From Planctomycetia bacterium (lineage in GTDB: Bacteria; Planctomycetota; Planctomycetia; Gemmatales; Gemmataceae): a stretch of 5,980 nt of DNA. Shown in pieces: positions 1 to 5,980 of this stretch. The notes beneath the pieces were generated by a model that saw nothing but the letters and a program-made list of their open reading frames with translations, made no database searches and had not been told where the DNA came from. The stretch lies in assembly GCA_025356615.1 (NCBI GenBank), contig JANXSH010001269.1:1-5980 (forward strand), written 5' to 3'. Positions within the stretch are counted from its first letter, which is position 1; each line of letters opens with the position of its first letter. The translations under genes were made by a program, and so were the position numbers.

Positions 1-2123
1 TCCTGGATCGCCTTCGCCAGGTCGCCTTCGAGCGTGGCGATGTGGCGCACGACGACGGCCACCTCATCCGGGCGCGGTCGGCGGCTGAGCGTGGCGAGGT
101 AGACGTTCTCGATGAGCTTCTTCGGATCCTTCTCCTTGGCGAGCCAGAGTGCGACCCGGCCCTTCGGCGATTTCAACTTGGCGAGTAGCCCCGCGTTGTT
201 GAGCAGGTGGAGCATCTGCGGCAGCGAGGGGTCTTCCTCGCGGGCGCATTCGCAGCTCACGTCGCGGACCGGCTTGGCGAACGCCTGCAAGAAGGGGTGA
301 TCGATCCCGCCCTCGGCCAGCTCGATGGCCTTGGTGCCGAGCGGCACGCCCTTGAACTTCTCGGGTACGCCGGTCGCCGTGGACACCGCGTCGAGCGCCT
401 GCTCCGCCGAGAGCATCTTGACGCGCGACTTGACGAAATAGCGGTTCGCGGGGGCCGCGTGGGGAGACTGCGCAGGCCCGGAACTCGCCAACTGGTAGGT
501 GCTGGAGTTCAGGATCGTTCGGAGCAACGGCTTGAGGCGATAGCCCCCCTTCACGAAGTCGGCGGTCAGCGCCTGGAGCAGTTCGGCGTTGCTGGGCGGG
601 TTCGTCGCCCGGAAGTCATCGACCGGCTCGACGATCCCCTGGCCGAACAGGTGATACCAGGTGCGGTTGACGAGCGACGGGGCGAAGTAGGGGTTGCCCG
701 GCTTCGTGAGCCAGTCGGCCAGCTTCGCGCGGCGGTCGTCGGTCGGCTCGAGCTTGTCGGGGGACGAGCCGAAGGCGATCGGGGGCTGGTTCTTGCGCGT
801 CTGCGGGTTCTGCACCTCTCGGCCCGGCGAGAGGGTGATGATCTCGTCGTCGAGCATGAACTTCGCCCCCTTGCGATCGATCTGGGCGAAGTAGGCGGCC
901 AGTCCGTAATAGTCGGTCTGCGTGATGTTCTCGAAAGGGTGATTGTGGCACTTGGCACACTGCAAGCGGACGCCGAGGAACAGTTGGGCAAACGTCTCGG
1001 CGCACTCGTCGGCGGTGCGCGAGACGCGGTAGAAGCTCGCGGCGGGCTTGTTCAACGTATTGCCCAGGGCCGTGAGCAGCTCGCGGGCGAACTCGTCCAT
1101 CGGGCGGTCCTCGGCGACGACCCGCACGAGGTAGCGGTGGAAGCTATGCACGCCGCGCTTGCTCAACGTCGTCGGGCTGCCGCGCATCACGTCGGCCCAC
1201 TTCAGCGCCCAGAACGAGGCGAATTCGTCGCGATCCAGCAGCTTGTCGATGAGTTTCGCCCGCTTGTCGGCCTCCTTCGAGTCGAGGAACGTGCGGACCT
1301 CCTCTACCGTCGGCGTGGAGCCGGTCACGTCGAGAAATACCCGGCGCAGGAACACCTCGTCCGAGACGACGTTCGCGGGCAACAGTTGGAGTTCGCGCTG
1401 TCGGGCGAAGACGTGTTCGTCGATGAAATTAGCTGTCTTGGGGGCCGCGAAGACGAACTTGGGATCGGGACGGACATACGTCAGCCTCGCGCTGGCGAAC
1501 TGGTCGAGGTAGCGCACGAGGACGGTAACGTCGGCGGTGCGATCGAAACGGACCAGGCCGCCCGTAGTGACCGACGCCGATTCGGCATCGTTGACGCCGA
1601 AGACGGCGAGCGCGGTCACGTCGCGGACCTCGCCACTCTCGAAATGCGCGCGGACGGTGAGTTGCTGCGTCGTGTCCGCCCCCGTGAGACGTTTCCGCTC
1701 CGGCTGGACCTCCAACACGGCGACGGGCGAGGGTCCGTCGTCCCGACATCCCTCGCCGACCCAGCGGAGCAGGACGCGGTAGGCCGGGTCGCCGGGGTTG
1801 AGCCGAACGCCCCCCTGGTGGGCCATGCGCCCGGTGCCTTTGAGCAGGAACAGGCTGTTCTCGGGGCGTAGGCGATCGACCCGCCGCCCCATCTCGGCCC
1901 GAGTGAGCGTGAAGAAGTCGAGGTCGGAGTCGTGCCCGCGCAGGCTGAGGCGGAAGCCGTTCTTCCCCTGCGGCGAGCCGTGACACGCCCCGGAGTTGCA
2001 GCCCGCGTGCGACAGCGCCGCGACGACATCGGTGCGGAAGTGAACCGGCTTGACCTCGGCGGCGCGGGTGTCAGAGCCGGCGACGGCGGTCAGGATCAGC
2101 GTCCAGATGAAGATTCGCGGCAC
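1..2123 (-). CDS. DUF1549/DUF1553 exported protein with N-terminal cytochrome-like motif (3' end outside window)
   Basis: A large planctomycete-type exported protein; 707 residues are visible and the C-terminus lies beyond the left edge. A signal peptide fills residues 1-22 (hydrophobic IFIWTLILTAVAG, then TRAA). Residues 27-125 form a cytochrome-like module with CNSGACHG (C42, C47, H48) followed by GKNGFRLSLRG, the form common in this subfamily rather than plain CxxCH. Residues 134-217 read as a Big_2-type Ig domain. DUF1549 spans about 233-415 and includes a true CxxCH (CAKCHNHPFE, C389/C392/H393) followed by DYYGLAAYF. DUF1553 runs from about 463 (RRAKLADWLTKPGNPYFAPS) to the edge, with the VSCECAREE and PQMLHLLNN segments. 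The role is not established for the family; heme binding at the Cys-His sites is inferred. The GTG start at 2123 is chosen because it begins the signal peptide and has GGGGG seven bases upstream. An in-frame ATG at 2177 would add 18 Arg-rich residues before the signal peptide and is less likely. The start overlaps the end of the preceding gene by 28 bases. Confidence 0.93.
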   Translation of the reverse strand, partial: MPRIFIWTLILTAVAGSDTRAAEVKPVHFRTDVVAALSHAGCNSGACHGSPQGKNGFRLSLRGHDSDLDFFTLTRAEMGRRVDRLRPENSLFLLKGTGRMAHQGGVRLNPGDPAYRVLLRWVGEGCRDDGPSPVAVLEVQPERKRLTGADTTQQLTVRAHFESGEVRDVTALAVFGVNDAESASVTTGGLVRFDRTADVTVLVRYLDQFASARLTYVRPDPKFVFAAPKTANFIDEHVFARQRELQLLPANVVSDEVFLRRVFLDVTGSTPTVEEVRTFLDSKEADKRAKLIDKLLDRDEFASFWALKWADVMRGSPTTLSKRGVHSFHRYLVRVVAEDRPMDEFARELLTALGNTLNKPAASFYRVSRTADECAETFAQLFLGVRLQCAKCHNHPFENITQTDYYGLAAYFAQIDRKGAKFMLDDEIITLSPGREVQNPQTRKNQPPIAFGSSPDKLEPTDDRRAKLADWLTKPGNPYFAPSLVNRTWYHLFGQGIVEPVDDFRATNPPSNAELLQALTADFVKGGYRLKPLLRTILNSSTYQLASSGPAQSPHAAPANRYFVKSRVKMLSAEQALDAVSTATGVPEKFKGVPLGTKAIELAEGGIDHPFLQAFAKPVRDVSCECAREEDPSLPQMLHLLNNAGLLAKLKSPKGRVALWLAKEKDPKKLIENVYLATLSRRPRPDEVAVVVRHIATLEGDLAKAIQ

Positions 2124-2500
2124 GATTCGACCCCCGATGTGGATGGTTGCGGAACGCCGACGGCTGTCTCTTCGCATAGTTCTCGCAGATGCTGTCGCTG
2201 CTTCTCGGACAGGAGTGCGCCGAACCCTTCGATTCCGTGTTTCTCGACGAAGTATCGACTCACCGCAACGACGCCGGCACGATCGCTGCCTTTTTCGTTC
2301 CCGATGACTTCGAGAACTTTTTTCGACCCCATCGCCTTGACCAACGTCTCCAGGCCAAATGTAATGATCGCGTGGTCCACCCAGGCATTTCGCCTCTCCT
2401 CGTTCCACCCCATTCTATCCATCGATTCCTTCATCCCGAATTGCTCGATGAATGGATGGACCTCGGGAATGCCCTTTTTATCCCTCTTCGAGATCGCCAT
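2096..2500 (-). CDS. small helical protein related to the tail of the upstream nuclease-like protein
   Basis: A 134-residue protein with no signal peptide or membrane segment and no family I can name with certainty. It starts MAISKRDKKGIPEVHPF, is Lys/Arg-rich at its N-terminus, and looks helical. A central stretch (KKVLEVIGNEK) and a later one (LLSEKQRQHLRELCEE) resemble MIQAVGAEK and LSPEKQKQLYELFG at the C-terminus of the 288-residue protein encoded just upstream, so it may be a relative that lacks the nuclease domain. The last 20 or so residues (Ser/Gly-rich) run into the start of the DUF1549 gene and are probably not part of the fold. The ATG at 2500 is preferred because GGGGG lies eight bases upstream; an in-frame ATG at 2515 would add MGVFR but has no visible ribosome binding site. 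GC is about 48-50% in two 60-base stretches counted by hand (2401-2460, 2281-2340), against 67-75% in stretches counted in the flanking genes. This suggests different ancestry. It could be a degenerating remnant. Confidence 0.65.
   Translation of the reverse strand: MAISKRDKKGIPEVHPFIEQFGMKESMDRMGWNEERRNAWVDHAIITFGLETLVKAMGSKKVLEVIGNEKGSDRAGVVAVSRYFVEKHGIEGFGALLSEKQRQHLRELCEETAVGVPQPSTSGVESCRESSSGR
2131..2135 (-). promoter_or_regulatory. purine-rich ribosome binding site supporting the GTG start of the DUF1549/DUF1553 gene
   Basis: GGGGG on the minus strand, seven bases before the GTG at 2123 and inside the 3' end of the preceding small gene. It is not a perfect Shine-Dalgarno match, but the same GGGGG arrangement precedes the preferred start of the small gene (2509-2513, eight bases before the ATG at 2500). 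Confidence 0.4.
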
Positions 2501-2568
2501 GCGAAACACCCCCATGCAGGTTCGAGAGTAGAGTCCCAGGACGGGACGACGGAGCCGGATACGATCCT

Positions 2569-3435
2569 TTACCTCTGTTCCTTCAGCCCGAACAGTTCAT
2601 AGAGTTGCTTCTGCTTCTCGGGGGAGAGGTCAGTGGAGAGTCTGGCCAGAACCTGCTCCACGCTCAGAGCTTCAGCCATCTTCTCCGCTCCGACGGCTTG
2701 GATCATCTCAATGGGTGCTACCGGCTCTAGGTACTTCACCAAGCCGACCTTTTCGGCGAACGGGCGAAGGTCCAGTTCGCCAGACTTATTCATTGATGCC
2801 GCCATTCGAATTACCTCCGTTTGTACGTTCGGGTGTAATGCCCTGAGCCAGTAACTAAATAGTTCCCAGTAGCCAGTCTCTCCGACGATGATGCGGGCCA
2901 ACTCTTGTTCGATCTCAGGAGACTCCTCGCCGACGAGGTGGATCGCCACGCTCTCGCGGTCCACCGTGACGCCGACGCTGTCTATCAAGAATACCGGACG
3001 CGAGAGTATTTGACTGCGCCAGACGCCGGGACTCGCCTCCTCCAAAGTGCCGAGGATCGTCCTCGCCTCGTCGAGGAAGCGCTGCCCGATATGATTCACG
3101 ACGTACCAGAAGGACACCTCCTCCGGGGCGATCGGTCCCAACCCCGCTCGGGTTCGATCCTCGTTCAACTTCCGATCGACGCCGAGACCCAACTCGACCA
3201 GCAAATCCAGATCGCGGATGCGGGCGGATACACTCCGCCCCTTGAACTCGATGATGTTCCACGTCGTCAGGTAGTGCAACAGAGTGCGAAACGGCGGCGG
3301 CTGCTCACTCGTCCGACGCACCAACACGATGTCCGCCTCGCGCGGCAGATCCCCTACGGGCAAGTTCGTCTGCACCTCGTAATGGTCTTCCACGAGCGAC
3401 CGGAGCAAACTGACGAAGATCGGATGCCACTGCAT
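2569..3435 (-). CDS. PD-(D/E)XK nuclease-like protein (Rpn-like), hypothetical
   Basis: A 288-residue protein without signal peptide or membrane helix, so presumably cytoplasmic. The N-terminal third has the layout of a PD-(D/E)XK nuclease fold: a helix containing E16 (LLRSLVEDHYEVQT), a strand with D35 (READIVLVRR), then a strand with the ExK motif (WNIIEFKGRS, E63 and K65), followed by a charged helix at about 71-84. This resembles the Rpn/transposase_31 and related PD-(D/E)XK families, many of which are unannotated in planctomycetes and cyanobacteria. Residues 105-175 contain a further beta-rich section (SFWYVVNH, SRPVFLIDSVGVTV). The C-terminal 100 residues are helical and end in LSPEKQKQLYELFG, a tail type seen in Rpn-like proteins. 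The ATG at 3435 has GAGG eight bases upstream, overlapping the stop codon of the preceding PPC gene ten bases away, so the two are very likely co-transcribed. Nuclease activity is inferred only from the D...ExK pattern; a non-catalytic role is possible. Confidence 0.85.
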   Translation of the reverse strand: MQWHPIFVSLLRSLVEDHYEVQTNLPVGDLPREADIVLVRRTSEQPPPFRTLLHYLTTWNIIEFKGRSVSARIRDLDLLVELGLGVDRKLNEDRTRAGLGPIAPEEVSFWYVVNHIGQRFLDEARTILGTLEEASPGVWRSQILSRPVFLIDSVGVTVDRESVAIHLVGEESPEIEQELARIIVGETGYWELFSYWLRALHPNVQTEVIRMAASMNKSGELDLRPFAEKVGLVKYLEPVAPIEMIQAVGAEKMAEALSVEQVLARLSTDLSPEKQKQLYELFGLKEQR

Positions 3436-3443
3436 GACTGCGA

Positions 3444-3447
3444 CCTC
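3444..3447 (-). promoter_or_regulatory. ribosome binding site of the nuclease-like gene, overlapping the upstream stop codon
   Basis: On the minus strand the PPC gene's TGA stop (3448-3446) runs directly into a GAGG eight bases before the ATG at 3435. This arrangement favours translational coupling between the exported protein and the nuclease-like protein. Confidence 0.6.
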
Positions 3448-5761
3448 ACTTCTTCTTCGGTTTCTCCGGCTGCGGCACCTCGATCTCGATCCGGTCGCCT
3501 CTCACCTCCTCCTCGAAACCGTCTACCTCTGCGGTCCCCGAGAGCGAGATGCCGCGCCGCCCCGGCGGGGTCTCCGCCTGGACTTTGACTTCGACCTCCA
3601 CGCTGTCCTGTCCCTTGGGAATCGTCACCATTTCGGGACACTCCAGGCCGTCATTCGGCGACAGGTGGACGACGACCGGCCCGGCGAACGTCTTCAGCCG
3701 ATCGACCTTCACCCGCACCTTCGTCGTGCCGCCGGGCGTGAGTTTCACCGGATCCTTGGCCGTCGTGATCGCGAAGGCCGTCTTGATCTCCAAATCGAAG
3801 GAGCGGATGAACGTGATCTGTCGGCCCGCGTGCATGGCGGAGGCGAGTACCTCGATGCGCGTCTTGCCGAGGTTCGTTAGGATGCGCGAATGGACGCTCC
3901 CGGAGACCTTCGGCGTCTTGGCCGTCGCCTCGGGGAACTCGGCGTAGACGCGCGTTCGGCCCTCGGCCTTGTCCGCGAGCTGGCCCCCGCGCGCCGTGAA
4001 CGTGATCGCCGAGTCGAACCCCGGTTTGCGTGTCGTGACGATCGGGACCGGCGCTTGCTGGTAGCGCGATAGCGTGACGAGAGCCTCGCTCAACTCGAAT
4101 GTGAAGGGTGACGGCTCCGTCACCTGGAGCGAAAACCGATCGCTCACCGACGCGGGCAATCGGCGCTGGTCCTCGCGGAGCGTGTAGGGGATGAGGTCCA
4201 CGTTGAGCAACTGCCGGTCGATCATCGGCTGGGTCCGCACCAGGCGTTTCATCGGGGTGGTGCCCTTTGTCGTCGCCCAGATTTGCAGGGTGTGCAGCCC
4301 GAGCGGGGTCGCCTCACTCGCACGCAACTTGCACACGACCGCATTCTCTCCGGCGGGGATCTCGGTCGGGGTCAAGGTCACGCCGGGCGGGGCACCCGAC
4401 AGGGTCAGCGCGATGGGGCCGACGTAGCCGTTGCGGGTCACGACGAGCGGCACGGGCTGGTAGTCGCCGCGCGGCACGGTCAGCCCCTCGACCTCGGCGT
4501 GGATGGCGGGCTGGTATGCCACGGTCCGCACCTCGACGCGGTACGCGCAGGCCGGGCCGCCCTCGCGGGCCTGGTCGCGGACGGCGACGAAGTAATCGCC
4601 CGACTTGGGGGCGGTGAAGTCGAACTGCGCCTTGTCGTCCTCGCCCTGGCTGGACTGACGTAGGTTCTGGCCCTTCTCGTCGGTCAAGGCGATGTCGAGA
4701 TCGATCGAGGAGTTGAGTCGCCGACCGTGGGCGGTGGCGTAGATCGTCTGCCCCTTCTTCAGCGTAAGGCGGAAGAACTGCCGCGATTTGCCGTCGAGCA
4801 ACACGCCGCCGAGTTGTCCCGGCACCTTGGCCGGCGTCGCCTTCTCCGGCGTCGTCGCATCAGCCGTGGCCGCGTAGGCGTCGAGGTCACTGACCTCGAC
4901 GGGGAGCCAGGCCGAGCCTTCGTCGGTGGGCCGTTTCAGCGTGATCGACATCGGCCCGACGGTCTGGGCGGGAGGAATGTCCACCTCCACGGTCTCCTTT
5001 AGTTCGGGGAGGTGGAGCCTCGCACGCTTGCCGGGCCGGACGGCGGCGGGGACGGCGACACGGGCGGCGGGGAATCGTCCCATGCGGAGGACGAAACTGC
5101 CATGCTCGTGGCCCTGGAAACGCGAGTCGCGTACTTCGACGGTGTACGTCCCGGCGACGGGGAAACGATGCTCGAACCGGAAGTCGAAATAGAGGCCGGG
5201 GTCGTTGTCGCGCTCGGCGACGAATCGGCCCTGCGCGTCGCGGATCGTTATCAGTGGATCGACTTCCTTGCCGAACCGGCTGCCGACGACCTCGAAACTG
5301 ACGCGCTGACCTCCTTTGACCTCGATAGCCAGCCGATCGACTTCCGCCTCGCGGAATCGGCCCCACAGGGCGCAGGGTAAATCGACCTTCGCGGGTGCCT
5401 TGGCCGAGTCGGGGATAGGTTTGACCGGAAGATCGTCGATGAGGCAGAGGTGGACATTGCTCAGTCCGTCGGCGGTGGCGACCCGCAGGCCGAATATCCC
5501 AACAGGGGCATCCGCCGCGACGCGGACATCGAAAGACGCGCGCTCCGACTTGCTCCCGGCGACGAGTTTCGCTTCGAACTTGCCGGTGGGGAGCGAGGAC
5601 CAGACGGCGCTGGCGTTCGCGAGGTGCGAGCCGACGGCGGTGAGGCGGCTCGTCTTGCCGCGCATCAGGACGGGCGGGTCGAGACGCTCGACGAACGCCT
5701 GGGCCAGGCAGTGTGGCGAGGAGAGCATCAGGGCGCAGAGGCAGAGGAGGAGGCGGGGCAT
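3446..5761 (-). CDS. exported protein with two PPC domains and Ig-like modules
   Basis: A 771-residue secreted or cell-envelope protein of a type abundant in planctomycetes. Signal peptide at residues 1-22 (MPRLLLCLCALMLSSPHC, cleavage likely after AQA). Residues 23-112 look like an IPT/Ig-type beta domain, with P-x-x-x-RG near the start and a PVGIFGLRVAT strand. The first PPC (pre-peptidase C-terminal) domain is at about 131-228 (WGRFREAEVDRLAIEV, ending in AGTYTVEVRD and GSFVLRMG). The second is at about 315-414 (RQFFRLTLKKGQTIYATAHG, SSIDLDIALTD, SGDYFVAVRDQ). Ig-like or CARDB-like modules follow at about 419-499 (GYVGPIALTLSGAPPGV) and 664-761 (KLTPGGTTKVRVKVDRLKTFAGPV), and the protein ends in a basic KPKKK tail. 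No protease catalytic domain is present, so it is probably a binding or structural partner of the DUF1549/DUF1553 protein encoded in the same operon. The ATG at 5761 is chosen over an upstream ATG at 5839 because it begins the signal peptide and has GAGG five bases upstream. Confidence 0.93.
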   Translation of the reverse strand: MPRLLLCLCALMLSSPHCLAQAFVERLDPPVLMRGKTSRLTAVGSHLANASAVWSSLPTGKFEAKLVAGSKSERASFDVRVAADAPVGIFGLRVATADGLSNVHLCLIDDLPVKPIPDSAKAPAKVDLPCALWGRFREAEVDRLAIEVKGGQRVSFEVVGSRFGKEVDPLITIRDAQGRFVAERDNDPGLYFDFRFEHRFPVAGTYTVEVRDSRFQGHEHGSFVLRMGRFPAARVAVPAAVRPGKRARLHLPELKETVEVDIPPAQTVGPMSITLKRPTDEGSAWLPVEVSDLDAYAATADATTPEKATPAKVPGQLGGVLLDGKSRQFFRLTLKKGQTIYATAHGRRLNSSIDLDIALTDEKGQNLRQSSQGEDDKAQFDFTAPKSGDYFVAVRDQAREGGPACAYRVEVRTVAYQPAIHAEVEGLTVPRGDYQPVPLVVTRNGYVGPIALTLSGAPPGVTLTPTEIPAGENAVVCKLRASEATPLGLHTLQIWATTKGTTPMKRLVRTQPMIDRQLLNVDLIPYTLREDQRRLPASVSDRFSLQVTEPSPFTFELSEALVTLSRYQQAPVPIVTTRKPGFDSAITFTARGGQLADKAEGRTRVYAEFPEATAKTPKVSGSVHSRILTNLGKTRIEVLASAMHAGRQITFIRSFDLEIKTAFAITTAKDPVKLTPGGTTKVRVKVDRLKTFAGPVVVHLSPNDGLECPEMVTIPKGQDSVEVEVKVQAETPPGRRGISLSGTAEVDGFEEEVRGDRIEIEVPQPEKPKKK

Positions 5762-5766
5762 GGAGA

Positions 5767-5770
5767 CCTC
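5767..5770 (-). promoter_or_regulatory. ribosome binding site that fixes the start of the PPC-domain gene
   Basis: GAGG on the minus strand, five bases before the ATG at 5761. It decides between this start, which begins a clean signal peptide, and the ATG 78 bases upstream, whose extra 26 residues look like translated leader. Confidence 0.7.
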
Positions 5771-5855
5771 GCGGAGGGAAAAAATCGTCAGGCGGGGCAC
5801 TGCGCCGGATTCGTACACCAGGCACGAATGATATCGCACATCTGCCCTGGTCCGA

Positions 5856-5931
5856 CCTAACCCCCTAACCCCCTTCCCTAAAGGGAAGGGGGGACCGGAG
5901 GCAACCCCTGTCTGGCTCCCCCTCCCCTAAA
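5856..5931. repeat. palindromic C-rich/G-rich intergenic repeat with hairpin
   Basis: A perfect 10-base-pair inverted repeat: left arm CCCCCTTCCC (5869-5878), loop TAAA (5879-5882), right arm GGGAAGGGGG (5883-5892). It is preceded by two copies of CTAACCCCC (5857-5865, 5865-5873). A second C-rich 14-mer at 5918-5931 matches the one at 5869-5882 in 13 of 14 positions. The G-rich middle arm can therefore pair with either side; with the right-hand segment 12 of 15 positions are complementary (5882-5896 with 5914-5928). The make-up suggests a dispersed, non-coding palindromic element of the kind scattered through large bacterial genomes. It has no U-tract on either strand, so a classical terminator is unlikely. 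Genome copy number cannot be seen from here. Confidence 0.6.
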
Positions 5932-5980
5932 CAACGTATTGCAAGGATGACGTAAGCGATTGTCGTGCAACCCTTTATCA

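Larger units (their letters stand above)
5762..5980. other. non-coding region upstream of the operon
   Basis: This 219-base stretch between the PPC gene start and the right edge holds no convincing coding sequence on either strand. It contains the palindromic C-rich/G-rich repeat at 5856-5931 and must contain the operon leader if transcription starts within the window. A TATCAT hexamer on the minus strand (5833-5828) could serve as a -10 box, but no acceptable -35 element lies about 17 bases upstream, so no promoter is called. The last 50 bases (5931-5980) are less GC-rich and show nothing recognisable. Confidence 0.6.

Noticed and set aside
207..1871. 554-residue open frame on the plus strand
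   Set aside because: It lies exactly antisense to the DUF1549/DUF1553 gene, whose conserved motifs are clear. Its translation is Arg/Gly/Val/Leu-rich with no recognisable domain, as expected from the complement of high-GC coding sequence.
2417..2460. Imperfect inverted repeat (CCATCGATTCCTTCATC versus GATGAATGGATGG)
   Set aside because: It lies inside the small gene, encodes Met/Asp/Ser-rich peptide, and the arms match only with gaps. There is no sign of a mobile-element end or target duplication.
2533..2547. Short hairpin (GTCCC, five-base loop, GGGAC) between the nuclease-like and small genes
   Set aside because: Only five base pairs and no T-run on the minus strand. It is too weak for a terminator and easily expected by chance.
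2905..3588. 227-residue open frame on the plus strand
   Set aside because: It is antisense across the boundary of the nuclease-like and PPC genes, has low-complexity Arg/Pro/Ser-rich ends, and has no domain signature.
5828..5833. TATCAT as a -10 promoter element on the minus strand
   Set aside because: The hexamer about 17 bases upstream matches the TTGACA consensus at only two positions, and planctomycete promoters are poorly predicted by this consensus.
5762..5839. N-terminal extension of the PPC protein from an ATG at 5839
   Set aside because: The extra 26 residues precede a complete signal peptide, and the internal ATG at 5761 has a well-spaced GAGG. The longer form would bury the signal sequence.
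5856..5873. Telomere-like CCCTAA repeats
   Set aside because: There are only two units, adjacent to a palindromic intergenic repeat in an otherwise bacterial gene context. Nothing suggests a linear replicon end.

Overview
The window looks like chromosome from a high-GC planctomycete, probably of the Gemmataceae/Pirellulaceae type. The basis is family content: a secreted protein with an N-terminal cytochrome-like motif, DUF1549 and DUF1553, plus a secreted PPC-domain/Ig-like protein. This pairing is greatly expanded in Planctomycetes and rare elsewhere. No taxonomic marker gene is present, so the assignment is inference.

All four genes lie on the minus strand, so the transcription order runs from high to low coordinates. 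From the right edge: (1) 5762-5980 is a non-coding upstream region with a C-rich/G-rich palindromic repeat at 5856-5931. (2) 3446-5761 encodes a 771-residue exported protein with two PPC domains and Ig-like modules. (3) 2569-3435 encodes a 288-residue cytoplasmic protein with a D...ExK pattern typical of PD-(D/E)XK nuclease folds. (4) 2096-2500 encodes a small basic/helical protein of 134 residues whose C-terminal half resembles the tail of protein (3). (5) 1-2123 encodes the cytochrome-like/Big_2/DUF1549/DUF1553 protein, 707 residues seen, whose 3' end runs off the left edge.

Spacing supports one transcription unit: 10 bases between (2) and (3), 68 between (3) and (4) (53 with the alternative start), and a 28-base overlap between (4) and (5). 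Genes (2) and (5) are the expected partners in planctomycetes: extracytoplasmic proteins, often encoded together, with no firmly established biochemical role. Genes (3) and (4) are different in kind. They lack signal peptides, are nuclease-like or related to a nuclease-like tail, and gene (4) has clearly lower GC than its neighbours. The simplest reading is that a nuclease-like pair was inserted into, or recruited by, a standard planctomycete surface-protein operon. This is the most interesting point in the window. There are no RNA genes, CRISPR arrays or recognisable transposases, and no gene-free stretch longer than about 220 bases.
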